Below are positions 31,682-45,440 of a DNA stretch of 64,000 nucleotides, piece after piece (the stretch's first letter is position 1; each line of letters begins with the position of its first letter). The stretch is taken from positions 61,200 through 125,199 of the forward strand of contig ARYC01017514.1 in the NCBI GenBank assembly GCA_000711775.1, in the 5' to 3' direction. The translations under genes and the position numbers were made by a program. Below the pieces are notes generated by a model. That model was not told where the DNA came from, did not search any database, and worked only from the letters and a program-made list of their open reading frames with translations. Origin of the DNA: Oxytricha trifallax. Taxonomy: Eukaryota > Ciliophora > Spirotrichea > Sporadotrichida > Oxytrichidae.

Positions 31682-33409
31682 TCATAAAATATATTATTGA
31701 GGCTATTGCTACACTTGCTGTGGTGCTTGATAGTTAATCTGATTCATTAGTTGAATGCCCTGATTCTCCACATATGCTTGGTGATGCTTTTCTCTGACAC
31801 ATTGCTCTTTTCTCACTTTTGTAATTAAGAAATGAAGGGATCCATAGACTATGAAGAACAGAATGGTACTTGAAGTGAACTAGGCGAGGCAAGCTATGTT
31901 AACATAAGCTCTGCCTATATCTTTAGCTTGATCACTTGAAGTGTGGTTGGTATGGAGGTTCATTTGGAGAGAGCCATCCTCATTGTGATGCTTGTGAAGT
32001 GAAGCTACAATAATAATGGGCTCAGATTAATCCTCTTCTTGAGTAGCTAATTGCACAGTTGAGCTAACTTCCGAAATAATTTCTGATTCATCAGCTTCAT
32101 TTGTAATTGAGGAGTTATCGTAGTCTTCAATCTAAATTGAAAATGTTTCTTCACTTGGAGGAAACTCTGTGTCATTTGTATGGTTCTATTTTTTATAATG
32201 ATGTTCTTTTCTTTAAATTGTTGAATTTTCTCTTGGTTCGTCAACTTGTGAATCCTTCATTTTTTCATGGTGTGGGCCTCTCTTATTTCTAGATTCTTAA
32301 TCGCTAATGTTAGCTTCTTCAATCTTTGGTGGTAGATTAATATCTGTTTGAACATCAATTTCAGCCTAGACTTATTTTGGCTCTCTGGGCTTTTCATCAT
32401 TCTTACCTTTATGACCTCCAACTAAAGTTTACTGAGCTGCTATATAATATCTAGGTTGATTATGTTCTTAATTGTTTTGATAACTTTAGTCTTGGTAATA
32501 CTGCTCAACAAATCTACTCGAAGCTTTGCCCCAGATGTATGCTCCCATAACGCAACTCAAAAATATGAGTGCATATATTATAGCAGCAAACTTGAACATT
32601 TTCTTGTGGTAGTCTTGGAACCATTTATTCCTAGACATCAATGGTTGATCATATTCAGTAATGCCTTGGTTTTAAGCATATTGCAAGTTAATGTCTTACT
32701 CATCAATCTCCTTTGCTATGGGCTTGAAAGTATGATGTGTCTTGAGACCTGTATAGCCGATTAGAGTCCAGGTAGCGATTTTAAAGATTATTAAGAAGAA
32801 TAGTCCGCCAGTCGAGACCTTGACGATATGCTAAATTCCATAACTATCATATACGATCTACTTGTTCCATTAACTCAAAGTAAAGAACATGTAGAGGTAC
32901 TAAAGCACATAGAAAACTCCAAAAAACATTAGGACATAAGCCATGAAAATCAACCATTTAGAGTAATTTCTTACCTTTTTCTTTGCTTCCTGCATCTGAC
33001 TAAGAGTTGATTTGTATTAAGTAGATGGCTAGTATACCTAAGGTTGCTCAATGTTATTTTATTAGTAGGGTGCTTCACCAACAGGGATGTTATATGAAGG
33101 TGGATATTGTGATTGTTGATATTATGGCTGTGCATATTACTGATAGAGTGAAGGAACGAAAGCCATTGGACTCTAGATTAAAAGTGGTTGACTTTCTTAA
33201 TCAACTAGACTAGACTGGACCTATTGATCTGGTCTATGAATTATAGCCTGACCTAATACTTACTATTATTAATTTTATGTTTGTTAACTGGGGTTGCTGA
33301 TTACCTGCCACTACTACTATTGCTGCTATTATTAGGGAACTTAATTTATACCAATATTTTGGGTAGTACTAATATTTTATGCCATAAGTGGGTTCTAGGG
33401 GTTATTCAT
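31682..33409 (-). CDS. Tandem membrane family, member 1
   Basis: ATG (complement of 33407-33409) opens MNNPQNPLMAQNISTTQNIG and a poly-Gln run (NQVPQQQQQQQQW), then more Gln/Pro/Tyr-rich sequence (YAQPQYQQQSQYPPSYNIPV). The conserved core is SKWLIFMAYVLMFFGVFYVL, YMFFTLSQWNK and LIIFKIATWTLIGYTGLKTH with FKPIAKEI, then a third membrane segment near FAAIIYALIFLSCVMGAYIW. An acidic middle follows, with a last segment YVNIACLAQFTSSTILFFIV, ending QQPQQYIL at TGA 31682-31684. Some IES/intron borders near 33250-33320 and 32440 were not resolved. Function unknown; no outside family recognised. Confidence 0.65.
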
Positions 33410-33760
33410 AAAATTTTACTATTAACTCGAAAAATTAATATTCATTGGCTGAACTTAATTCTACTGATTATTATTCCCAAAGTTTTGTGTGTTATTTGTT
33501 GGGAAAGCTTGTCTCGGAACATTTTAGGGCATAAGTGATGTTTACTGCAAGTTGTTGACGGTCAGTGGATTTGAATGATTATTTGTCATAGGTTTATTGT
33601 TGTTATGATCAAGCATTAGATAGAACGGATCTGGATCTATTTTTTAGTATATATAATTTAAATTAATTTATATAATTATAAACTAAAGCCTGATAAAAAA
33701 CTAAATATATCACAGACTAAAATATTATTATTGCTAAAATATTACGAATAAACAAAATAT

Positions 33761-36700
33761 TCACAATTAATATGTAAAATATATTCTCTTTTTAATTATA
33801 ACAATAATGTTTTAATGTTAATAGATATTATAAGAATAAGTTTATATTTAAAATATTTTGAGAATTAATTTTGCCCTTGTGTCATTTTTTTAACAAACGT
33901 AAATTTAATAAAATCTTAGACTTTGTATCCTCAGTTGATTATAAAATATGAATGGATACATGTTTTTATAAAATAAATTGATGGAGTTGACAACCACACC
34001 TCTTGGGATGATGGCACTGTCATTAAGTTGGCTGTCATCAGCATTTGGCAGTTGTTAAAATCCATTCACATTTCCTGAGTTTTAGTACTACTGACAGACA
34101 TTCCCTTGAGAAACTTCAGTAGCAACTTGAATGTTTGAACGATGACCTGACCGATTCTAATAAATAAATTATAATTTAGAAAGTAATTCTAGTTGATGAT
34201 TTAGGATTCACACATTTTTTGGCTCATCTTAGCATTATTAATAACTATTAAACAACAAGCCCCAATGCAGCAAATCAAGCACATACTCAAAATAAATATG
34301 ACTAGGATTGCTGAAGTGATAAAAAAGCGAGCGACATCCTTGGCTTGACCTTCATCAAAGTCATCTAAACTGAAATCTAGCTCAATCTCATTATCCTTTT
34401 TGCTTTTTATGTAGCCTCTTCCGTTAAGATAATTTTTCCCATTATTGTGCAGATTTGAAGGACTTGCTATCTCTGATGATTAAGAACTCCTGTTTTACAA
34501 GAATTAATCATTGGATCTTGTTGCGTTTGAACTATGAGTTTCATTGTATTAGATACGAGGATAAGTCCCATTTGGACTGTAATTAATACCATTGTGCTCT
34601 AATCCTGGTGTGAATTAACTTGCATTAACTACAATTTATTTTTGAGGGAAAGGTGTCTAAACTGTTTGATTCGAAAAGTTTTGATTTTAGTAACTATAGC
34701 CAGAATAACTATTAGCAGGAGCAGATACAGGAATATAATATCTGAAACTTTATGTTTGGTTTTGATAGTAAGCATTGAGAAATTGATCTGCTGAGTCAAT
34801 TAAGTAAGTTCTTGTGTAAATAAGAGAAATGAAGGTCAATACCATGGTTGCGATCAGAATCTTAATAACTTGTTATTTGTAAAGCTTAATTTCTTTGGAT
34901 TTTTTTAGAGGAGTCTCATAAGAGCTTACCGAGTTATTATAAAGGCCTGCTGCAATTTCTTATCTTTTAAGTTCTTAAACAACAGGTCTGAATGTTTTTA
35001 GAGCAAGGAATCCCCATTCAAAACACTTATTATATGTTGTAATTTATTTTAAGATAAATTAGACCAAATAATGTTTTAATAAAGGGTTAATACTGGGTAT
35101 AAGAGTTAAATGCAATCATATTTTCTAGTGTACTAAACGAGTTTATATAAATTATTTACTAAAAAAATACAGTATTTTCATATGATAATTATCCAATCTT
35201 CTTTAACAAATTAAATGATCATTTACCTCTTGTTTGTTCGGAATTATTTTTAACTTTGAAATATTTAATCCAATTTGTCCTCATATATACATTAATTTTT
35301 ATTTTTGTCAAAAAGCACTTTCTAATTTGCTGTAAGTTTTTTTTCTTTTAAAATTTAATAATTTAATGGTACATCGCACCATAAAATATATTCCCAACTC
35401 TTTTGTCTCCTATTCTTAATAAAATAGATAAGATGGTAAAAGATATTGCAAAGTCACATCAGCTCTAAGCAATTTTATTGTAATTTATTGCCTTAATATA
35501 GGTAAAAGTATCAAGAAAAAGAATTCATACTTCAAATATAGACATCTTTTAAATGTCAAAACTTATAAAATTAAAAGAGTGTTTCTCTAAAATTGTTTAA
35601 TTTTAAAAGTAGTTTCTTAATACCTTTAATATTTCGGTAAAAGGAAGGCATAAACTTCTGCAATCAGATTTTCATCAGGTTTAAATATAAAATATTCAAA
35701 GTTTATTTTTGATTTCACTAGAGTTTTGTTTTGATAAACATAAATAAATTGAGTTTTATCAATTAATTTAAAGTAGTTTAATAGATAATTCTTGCATCTA
35801 AACTTCTTATCTGTTATACTATAAATTTTTCTCAATTTTATCTTCAAGAAAAATGTAATTTTATTTACAATCTATAAATCAAATATAATTCTAATTAATA
35901 GATACATTGCTTGCATAATTAATAGAATTTTTACATCCTAATAAGAGGGAGAATTTAAACTGCTTTAATAAGCTTATCACTTATCACATATGCATATCTT
36001 TTTTTAAAAGATTTTTGGAGATTTTTGAATTTTTTTGGAAACTTTATTAGTTTCATCATCAATTACCTCAAACTTTTCTGGCAATATAATTTATCTTTGA
36101 GAACTTTTATATTTTTTGAATGATCGCATTGTTTAATGAAGTTAGATTAGAAATAATTCTATATATATAATAACCTATCCTTAAGACAGGCTTGTCTTAT
36201 TTGAATGCTTCACTTATTAATAATGCTTGGAAATTTTCCAAACTAATATAAAAAATGCCATACTTTTTATTAGTTTTTCTTTCTTTATTCTAACATTTTA
36301 TTCGTTTTTCTCAATTAAACATTAACTATATATTTATTTAAGCTGGGACATCTGAGATAATGCAAGTAAGTATAATTTAAATCACGTTCCTTAAACAATA
36401 GTAAATTTATTTAAAAAAGATTGTCTTAATTGCAAAGAAGCGCCACTTTCTTATTAATTTTCATATCATTTATTAAGTGTTTTAAATAATTATAAAAGCT
36501 GTTAATATACTGATTATAGACAAACTCTAACAGGATATGTATTAATAATCTTCCTTAATAATTATAGTATTGATTCGAATTTTTAGTTATGTGACTTAAC
36601 TACTAGTAAATCCAAATACCCACTTACGAACTGATATTAAATCTCGCATTTAAAAGTTATAACAAATAAAATTTAACCCCTAATCCTTAAAATTAGCTCT

Positions 36701-39700
36701 ATTAAAATCTAATAAATTGCATTTATTAAAAAATATTGAAGAAATTTGAGTTTTTATTTAACTAATACTAAATGGATTGCAATTTTAAACAAAGCCAAGA
36801 GGATTATTCCAAACTTATCAAGTCTAATAGAATGCATTTTACCTGAGTGGTCAATAATTTAAAATTTGTTCCAAGTATTTATGGAAAATAGGAAAAATAA
36901 GTTAGAAAGAGCACTAATTGCATTGAAGATTATGAGTATATATCCTGAAAGTACTTAGCATTTACTAATTCTTTGAACTGATTTCTTTACTTTAAATAAG
37001 TTAAAGCCTTTTTAATCCTAAAATGGAGGAGCTTCATGTTGATTTTGCATATGATACCCAGACATAAATTAATGTGAGGTTGGAGGAAGAAAGTCAGAAT
37101 GCTAAGGTATCATAAATTGTGGGTTAATGTGGTAATTCATTTAATACCCAAGAACCTTTCTGTAGTTTGATTGATTTTTTATGCATTAAAGTAAACTACT
37201 AGTGCATAATTTATTAAGGTTTTAATTGGGATTGGATTATTTTTGGGGTTTAGTGTATAAAAATTAGTGAAAATAATTTTGTATAAAAGAGGCTTGTGGT
37301 TTTTTAATACGGTGAGTTACAAGGAAGTTAGCATTTATATCATTCAAGTTAAATTAGTCTCTAAAGCATTTTTTATCTTCATTAAAAGCAATTAAATTGA
37401 TCATAGATGTAAACTTACATTGCTAAGCTGTTCTTATTTACTTTTGAATATCCTATTAAATATTGTGATTATTTCTCTTCATTTTTATCATTCATTGGTT
37501 CCAGTTTGTTACCTATTTCTAGAAATGTTAATGAAATTAAATGATTATCCATTCTTAGTTTTTTTTAATTTACGACTAGACCTACTGGAGAATAGCCAGA
37601 ATCAGATAAATAGAAATGAAGAAGAAACTTTTTTTTTCAAATTTCAAAGATTGACTTCTATTTAATTTAACTTACTGTATTGAATGCCTCTAATAATCAA
37701 ATTAATCAGATACTGTTTTTCATTTATTTTTTCTGAATTAAAAGTTTAATTTAAGACTAAAAAGATTTAGGTTGTTTTTAAAAATTGAACTTTTTATATC
37801 CAAAATTAAGAAAAATATAAAATTCCTTTCATTATTTTTTATTAAACATTTCGAAATTATTGGTACTGGAATATAAAAGTAGAATTTATATACCTTGTAA
37901 AATCATTATTAGTGTTCATTAAATTTTAGAAGATTATTTAGAAAATTAGCATTTCGTGGTATTATCCATGAAAAATATTATTAATGATTTTTAAAATTGA
38001 GACAAGCGATACCTCCAGTCAATGTTAACTTATAATTTGCAAACATTAGCTTTCAGACTTTAAATACATTTATATATCTCTAATAGGATATGCAAAGCTA
38101 AGAAATTCAATGCGAAGTTAAGATAATACAATTTACTTAAGAATGTATAAAGAACTTCACCTATAGATCTATTCTCAAATGTTTTTTAAGATCAGCACTC
38201 AAATAAGCTCAAGCATTATCTTGTGGATAAAAAAAAGATAGAAAAAATTCTGCATTTACTGCTATAATCAGCATTACAATAAGGGATTCAATAGATCACC
38301 TAGGAAAACATCATCGCAAAAAATATTACATCATAAATCATGATAAAAGAAAGGTCGTCCAAAATAAAAGAAAATTAAGAGACCTTTGATACTTTGAAAA
38401 GCCTTCTTGCCTCTGACATTGTAAAATCACACTTAAGATTTAAGCGCTGAAAAATCCAATATTGAATATAATTGACCTTAAAGAGTGCAAGGAATGTTAT
38501 ATTATCCTTAAACTTATAGAAAAGGTCATAGCAAATAAGCAGTTTGTAATTAAGATTTATCCATTCAACCATTTCAAATGCGATGGGAAGTATCAAATGG
38601 AATTGTTCAATAAGTACCAAGCTCTAATCAATGCATAGGATTGAAAAAGTAGATTAATAATTAAGCTTGATACAATCAAAACCCAAAAACTCATTAATGT
38701 GGTTTATAAGTATTTTGATTTGTGCGGATTTTGTTACCGATCGTGGTTATTAATATATTTAAATTTGAAATTTAAAGTAAATGCATTAATTTAATCCAAT
38801 ATGCATTTTTTGACCATATGGTAGTGGTCTTAAGTTTACCCAACCACTATTCTATCAATTCAATTGATTATTCTGATCGTGGTTTGGCTTGAAATATTAC
38901 CTACTTTGCAATCTATTAGATACTCTTGTTTTAACTATAAATTGGTTTATTCTTTGCTCATCACCTATTAACAGCTTGCTATGTAGTAATCGTTGCGAGG
39001 CATATCACTCTATTATTATTGCTACTATTGACAAAAAATCTCATTGAAGGTCCCGATTTCTTCAGTTATCTCTTTCTGGATAAAAAACTGGAATTACTAT
39101 AACACTTCCCAGCCTTAATAATTTTCCCTTTATGCTTTGTTGAAGATTGTCACCCTTAAAAGTGAGAAGTTTATCATAATTTTTCTGGCTTCAAATCTCT
39201 GTAGACAAAGCCTATCTTGTTTAGCTCTTTTATAAATTTTAAGGTTTAATTGCTATTAAAGCATGCTCTTATGATTCCTTTGATCTGCAATGAAATCTTT
39301 GAGTATCATTTTATAGAGTGGGAGTCTACAGGAGCATGATCCTTTACAAGGAGAACAGCATCTAGCTTTATTAAGTACTTATTCTCTTTTGAGTATGCTA
39401 AGTTAAGTACTTGATACTCATTAGTAAAACTCCATCTAATATTTATCATCACTTATGAATAGTTGAATGGCACACGATTTATACGTATTGATGATCATTG
39501 ATAACTTCTTCTCAAAGGCTCTAGGATCAGATAACTTGAAAAGAACTATCTAATTCAATCTACACAAGAACTGATATTTTCTTTGTATTTAATTTCTGTT
39601 CAATATTTTTGTTATTTAAGAGGTCGGTTGGTTGTGTGCATTCCTTACGACTCAAACTCTAGCTTATTTGAGCCACTGACACCTTAAAATTTTTCCTCGC

Positions 39701-42383
39701 TTTTATTTTGCTGAGAAGCTTCAGCTCATCTTCATGCTTTTCATTTGAATATCTTTCTAATGAGATTTAAAAATATACTTCTTTTAGTCTTATTTAAGAG
39801 AGTATAGATCATGGCACTCAAAGCAATCATAATTTACATTGATTTAATCATGCTTTAAGTATAAAGTAGCATTTTCTTCTCTATGCTCCTTCAAATGTCT
39901 GTAAAAACTAAATTTATGAGCGAAATCTCTCTCAAATTGATAAAAAAAAGATACATATCAAGTTCTTCAGTTTGTATAGGAATTTCATTAATACCTTTCT
40001 CCCTCTCTATGTCTTTCACACACATTTTTGCCATTTATTTTTTATTATTAATTTATATTTAAATAACAGAGATTTCAAGCGACAGCTCTGGTAGATCTTT
40101 CTGATAATTAATTTCACAGCAATCACAATTTTAACTGCCAAAGGTAAGTCTCATTTAGTTTTATGGAAGTTATGTTGTTTTTCTTAAAATGTTAGAGCTC
40201 ATATTTAAATTTGAATTTAATATTATAAAACTGAATCTATAACCGAGAGCTCATATGAGAGCTTTGCAAGCCTAAAAGTTTCAAAGTAGATTTGTTGAGT
40301 TATTAAGAAGATACCGAGTGATAAGAGACGATCCAGCTCTAAAAATGGGGAAGAAGTTAACCATTTTTACTCTCAATAATAAGTTGATTATTAGCACGTA
40401 TCGATTTAGGAGGTGCACATAATTAAGTACGTACTGCTTTAGGAGGATTTTATGATTTTTTTATTAAATTTAGGTTACTCCTAATTAAGTACTAGCTTTA
40501 ATTAAAGCTCCTAATAATGAACTATATTGTTGTAAAATGGCAGAGTGAAATCAATCTCTCTATTGATACAATTCACACCTTTGCAAGATATACCATTTCG
40601 TTATAAATGCTACCTACAGATTATGCAGCGATCTTCAACTCTGGGAACTGGTGGTGAAACATAATAGCTCATGGGTGAGAGAAAAGTGAGCCCAACGCTT
40701 CATATTTTTTTTAATTGATAAAATAGTTAAAATGCTTCTCAAAAAACTCTGATTTCTTTTTAGGTGTAGAATTCAACTAATATTGCATTAATTAAATAGA
40801 ATAAGCAGTGAGAGCTTACAGTTGATGGACTTCCCTTGAAGAGTAATGTAATAGACTTATAGTTTAGAACTCTTTGACTTGTTCACAGTATATATCACAT
40901 CCATATCCCAGTTTAATAAATAAATATATATACTCTTCATCATAAATAAAACCCCTAAGCTTGTAATTTCTGTCTTGCATTTAATAAATATCCCCAACTC
41001 TCAACGATTCCCTACAAATCAAAGCAATTATATCTTATAAAGGGGTTTTGGGGTTTTGAATGCAAGATCAAGTAGCTATTTGACTATCTTTATTTTAAAT
41101 GATATTAAAAATAAAATTCAAGATTATGAGTTTAAAAAGAGCTATATCTTATTCATATAATTTTTACAAATACATAGAAGAGCTTTATAATGATGAATGT
41201 TCATATATATTTAAGCCTGAAAATATTATGCTTAATTTTACCACTCAAAGAAGTAATAATAAATTTCAATTAATCAAAGAGAATTGAAGTTTCTGAACTT
41301 TTAACATCCTAGTTACTCCCACATACTTTCCAGCAAGAGAGGATTAGAAAGAAAAAAATACTTAGTGGACTATTTGGGCTCTTGTATCAATAGTTGTAGA
41401 ATGCAATATCCTAAGAAATGACAAATACAACTGAAATAGAAAAAGATTCAAAGCAAAGAAAACAGTAATATCTAGAAAATAATTAGATAAAAGGTGAAAT
41501 AAAGAGATTTGGTCGGGAAAACAATCATAAAGCCTAACTATGAGCATAAAATAGACTCATTTATTCACTAAAGTTACATCGAGTTAATATGTACCTAATT
41601 TCTTACATCCCAATTTGAAGCTAAATATCTAATAAGAAGATTAAGACTTCTAAGAGTCAATCCTGAGGCTCTGTTTGTGGAGAAAAACAACTTAAAGTAG
41701 TAAAATTTAAAAAAAAATTGTAAATCTTTTAAGATTTATTCTAATTTATTTTAGAAATTTGAGTGGAGTATATTCTAGGAATTGAAACTAATATTAGAGT
41801 AGTTACTTGTGTTGAGGATCTTTAAAAATTTTAGTCGGCATCAACTTTGATAATTAGTTATATAAGAGAAGTCAAGTTTGGAAAATTAGCCCTTGATGTC
41901 TAAGTACTGTTTGAATGAGTAACTAAAATAAAATACCTCTAATATTAGCTAATTTACTTTACATTAAGCCTTAATCCCCTACATAAACCCAATTAAAATC
42001 CTCATAAAGTATGCACTATTTGTCTACTTTATCGATAAAACACTCATTTAAACTCCTGAAGAGGTTTTGGAATTTTTATTGGTGAATGAATCATATAAAC
42101 TGGCTAAAATTAAGGCTGATTAGGAAAATGTTGTTAATTTTAGCCAGGTAAATATTATTAAGGCTATTGGCATTAATACTATGGTTGCATCTGTGTAAAT
42201 TCATGATTATGTTGAACACTCTATGACTAGAATAAAATTATAATAAATCTGAATATAACTTACTTGATTAGGTTACAAGTTAATTTGTTCCCCAGTCATT
42301 GGATCAAACTTATAAGCCAAAGTCTGCTATGGCTATTGGCTTTGGTTTTACTTGGATTCTTTTGGATCCGAGATTTAATTCAT
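33761..42383 (-). CDS. Tandem membrane family, member 2, interrupted by two fossil TBEs
   Basis: ATG (complement of 42381-42383) opens MNQISDPKESKQNQSQQPQQ. Exon 1 ends at GTAAGTTA; exon 2 is Gln/Pro-rich (QYLPGQNQQHFPNQPQFQPV) up to YMIHSP. Removal of TBE 37142-42077 joins MNYHINPQF, then KSVQRISKCQVLSGYILIIF and LFFLFSINTWNKF. Removal of TBE 35019-36755 joins HLVLVK to WGFLALKTFRPVV, then VIKILIATMVLTFISLIYTR. An Asn-rich loop, an acidic stretch (DNEIELDFSLDDFDEGQAKD) and the last membrane segment FFITSAILVIFILSMCLI follow. Ends NVNGFQQLPNADDSQLNDSA, IIPRGVVVNSIN. The stop is uncertain (33761 if unspliced). The ORF is free of lesions despite about 6.7 kb of inserted transposon. Confidence 0.75.
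35019..36755. mobile_element. Fossil TBE (1737 bp) with ATT target duplication
   Basis: The left edge is ATT|CAAAACACTTATT and the right edge is TTTTT|ATT, with target copies at 35016-35018 and 36756-36758. The right end still aligns loosely with the TBE-B-type ITR (ATGCA.TTTATTAGATTTTAATAG...GGGGTTAAA). A minus-strand relic of the zinc-finger/kinase protein remains at 35626-35847 (ITDKKFRCKNYLLNYFK compares with ITDKQFAYKIYPFNYFK). Transposase and 22 kDa genes are gone. Confidence 0.7.
37142..42077. mobile_element. Fossil TBE (4936 bp) hosting a nested TBE
   Basis: Edges are ATT|TAATACCCAAGAACCTTTCTG and GAGGTTTTGGAATTTTT|ATT (37139-37141 and 42078-42080), decayed versions of the TBE-B-type ends. 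The ITR-like sequence GTAGTTTGATTGATTTTT is at 37162. Relics: 22 kDa gene traces near 37400-37640 and zinc-finger/kinase gene on plus from about 38140, split at 38676 and resumed at 41062 (ending VLFE-like at about 41918). Transposase is missing. Without the nested element it is about 2.55 kb. Confidence 0.8.
38677..41058. mobile_element. Nested decayed TBE (2382 bp) of the TBE-A ITR type
   Basis: Begins CAAAACCCAAAAACTCATTAA and ends AAGGGGTTTTGGGGTTTTG, with AAT on both sides (38674-38676 and 41059-41061). It sits in the kinase half of the outer TBE: flanks AATTAAGCTTGATACAAT / GCAAGATCAAGT match the uninterrupted TBE-B sequence around 18640-18665. It contains a decayed minus-strand zinc-finger/kinase gene (about 38840-40035) and only the N-terminal part of the transposase (about 40520-40980); the 22 kDa gene is deleted. 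Confidence 0.85.
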
Positions 42384-43019
42384 AATAATGCTTAATTATT
42401 CAATTATTATTATATAAATATAAAAACGGTTAGTATTTTACACGTGTTGTATTATTTAATCAAAATCCGACAAAAAGCTGCTTTGATTTTACTTATAATA
42501 CTAATATTGGAATTATAATAAATTATACTAATATTTTATTGATAATAAATGTTAATATTTTATGAAAAAACAATTATTGTTAATAAATTATTGGGAAATT
42601 AATAGTTTTTTCTATATAAACTTTTGTGAAGCTCATTCATTTGTGGGAACAGGAAGTCTCATATTTTTTTATTTTTAAGAATAAAAACTTCATTTAATTA
42701 CAATAATTGAGTATTATTTTGCATATAACAATTTAATAGTACTTAAAAAAAGTTTTCTAAGCAAATTTTTTTTTCGTTTTTATTAGAACTTTTATTTTAT
42801 ATTTCAAATATTTTTTAGTTTATTATTTAATTGAAAATTCTTCAAAGTATAAACAAATTATAAATAAAAATTTTAGAATTATTGAAACTTTATGAATAAT
42901 TTTTTCTCAATTGATATTGAAATTTGTAATAAAATGGGTTTTTAAACAAAATAAAATATATAAGTTTCCAATAAAAAGCTCTACACAAATTCATTAAATT
43001 AATAAAATTATAAGTTAAT

Positions 43020-45440
43020 CTGTATCATCCCCAGCATATCAAAACAAAATATTATGATAAAATAACATTTAATCATATTAAATGAGAAATATTAAGCTCG
43101 GATAATAACGTCATCCCTAATGATGGTCCTTAGATTACTGATTTCAAACATCAGTAATAGGTAATTGCTGAAAGCCATTTACATTCCCAAGGTTTTAATA
43201 ATCTCCATTCACTGTTCTTGGAAAAATTCATCACCTACGGCTTAGTTATAGTTATAAAATCTAATAATTATATTAGATTTAATCATTCTAGATTCATAAA
43301 ACTACTAATTCTTTTAGGCTTTTATAATTAGGATAAAGAAACACAGTGCAAAGCTTGTCATAACAAATGTACTAACAAAAAAGCGAGACAAAAAAGTTAA
43401 TAAACTTACTCGTGAGCAGCGAGTTTGGCATCCTGTTCATTTGCATGATATAAAGATATTGGCAGATAAATCTTAATTTCCACATTTATGCTTTTGTTTT
43501 ATCCAATTGTCTTATGGAAATTGAAAATAGTAGAGTCTATTTGTTCATTTTCAGATATTTTTATATCCAATTTATATAGTCTGTATACTTTAACTGATGG
43601 TCTACTATACCTTAAAGGTCTTCTGGGGGGGGATGAATATCCATATAATGTACTAACTAATATTGTTTGAATATTATATTTTAGGAAATTTATTTATAAT
43701 TATATTCAGTTATAAAATGGGAAAATAACAACAGATCCTAGCAATTTTATACTCATTAGATAGATTATTATATATTAATATTTTTTTCCTTTTTTATAAT
43801 TTATTTATCTTATTGCCCAAGCGAAAAACATCATTATTCTGGTTTTGATAGTTAGCTAATAATTAAAATATATCGTTTATTGGTATGATTACTAATAATT
43901 TCCAATAGTATAGTATTGCAAAGTTTGCTGGGTCTATTGTTTCAAATTAAATTTGAGTTACTTTTGACTTTATAACTATAATGATTTTACTATTTAATTA
44001 ATTTAAATTCATTTCCAAGATCTAATCTTTTCATACTATATTAAGTTCCGTCATAAGTATATTTTTACCCAAAATAGGTTAAAGTTGGCTTGTTTCCTGA
44101 GTTCTATTATTAAATATTTCTTTGAATTATTTAATATTGACTGATGAAGTCGCCAACAGTATCATTCAAGAAAATTCCTAAGTAAAATATTTCAATGAAT
44201 TCTATTATCATAATTGATATAAATAACTTAAAAGCCTTTTTCTTGTAAGTAATAATATCTTTAGACCTTTTGACAGGGAAATATTTTAAATTAATGACAT
44301 TTTCATTCATTTTTAAATCTTTTACTATTGGTATTAAAAGTCTTGATTGCAAGGGCTCCCTCCTCACTTTAATAAAAGATCATTTTCCATAAGAGAGAGA
44401 AAGTATAAGTAAGATAATTATTGTAAATTTATCAAGATATATGATATATGATTTGCCTGAAAGTTCCTTAATAATTAATTAGAATGACTAAATATTGAAG
44501 GTTAAGTATAAGCCAATCGTAGAGAGTGCAAGAAATCCAAATAAAATAGGTTGACTCTTTTTTGTCTATTACTTACCTATAATTTCTTGTCCTTCATCGA
44601 AAAAAGATAATTCTAGTTTATAGTGAATTTTAGATTCATTTTTAGATCTAACCCATTATTAACACATAATTTGTATGATTATTGTATCATATAAATGAAA
44701 ATTGATTTATGAAAATTGTCACAATTATTTTCTTTAATAAAAATAAGAATTAAATTTTCAAAATTAGTTCAATAAAAATACAACATTATAAGATCGATAA
44801 TGATAAAAAAATGCATTAAATTTTTTTTTCATTTTTTTCAAACAAGTTAATTGAAAAATAGCAATCCAACTAATAAACTAATAATAAATACCAAAACTTC
44901 AAAGCTAAAAATAAAATCATTAATTATATATAGTAATAATTTTTTTTACTGACAAAATACCGTTTTTTTTTTGGAAAAAAAATTTCTGACCCAAAAAGGA
45001 CAAGTATGTATCCTGAAATTATCTAACATTTGCCAATTCTAAGGAATGATTTTTTAGAACTTGCTTAATTTTATTAGCTTTAATTCATTAATGTAAAAAC
45101 TGTTGAACCACTTAATTATTCAAAACTAGGATTTAATATAGAGATAGGCTATATTGATTCTTGATTAGGAGTAAATTAATGATATTAACTTTGCAAAGTT
45201 TATTGTGTCAAAATATGTTGTTGCGATATATCAATTTGGGAAAATCCTTGATCATGTTGAACATTCTAAGTCTGTAAGAAATTTAAGAGAGTAAAATTCA
45301 AATCTTACATAACTTTATTACCATTTCAAATTTTAATCATTCGTTTAGCCTAACTAATAAGCAGTATTTTATTAAGTCTATTGATTTTATTTTTATAGAG
45401 ATCTGCTGGACCCGAATTGTTAACGAAACTAATAAAACTA
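43020..45440 (-). pseudogene. Decayed member of the tandem membrane family
   Basis: Scattered minus-strand matches occur in the right order to member 3. These are a trace of the N-terminal linker near 45230-45270 (nucleotide similarity to 48240-48290), the first core near 45000-45075, LLIPIVKDLKMNENVINLKY with FPVKRSKDI and KKKAFKLFISIMIIEFIEIF (44131-44367), and a 3' trace near 43085-43210. No continuous frame links them and no target-duplication-bounded insert explains the gaps. Nearby AT-rich homopolymer tracts are long. Confidence 0.6.

Noticed and set aside
36660..37141. First reading of this block as a pseudogene fragment of the tandem family
   Set aside because: It is in frame and joins perfectly to 42078 and 35018 when the two fossil TBEs are removed, so it is an MDS of a complete gene.
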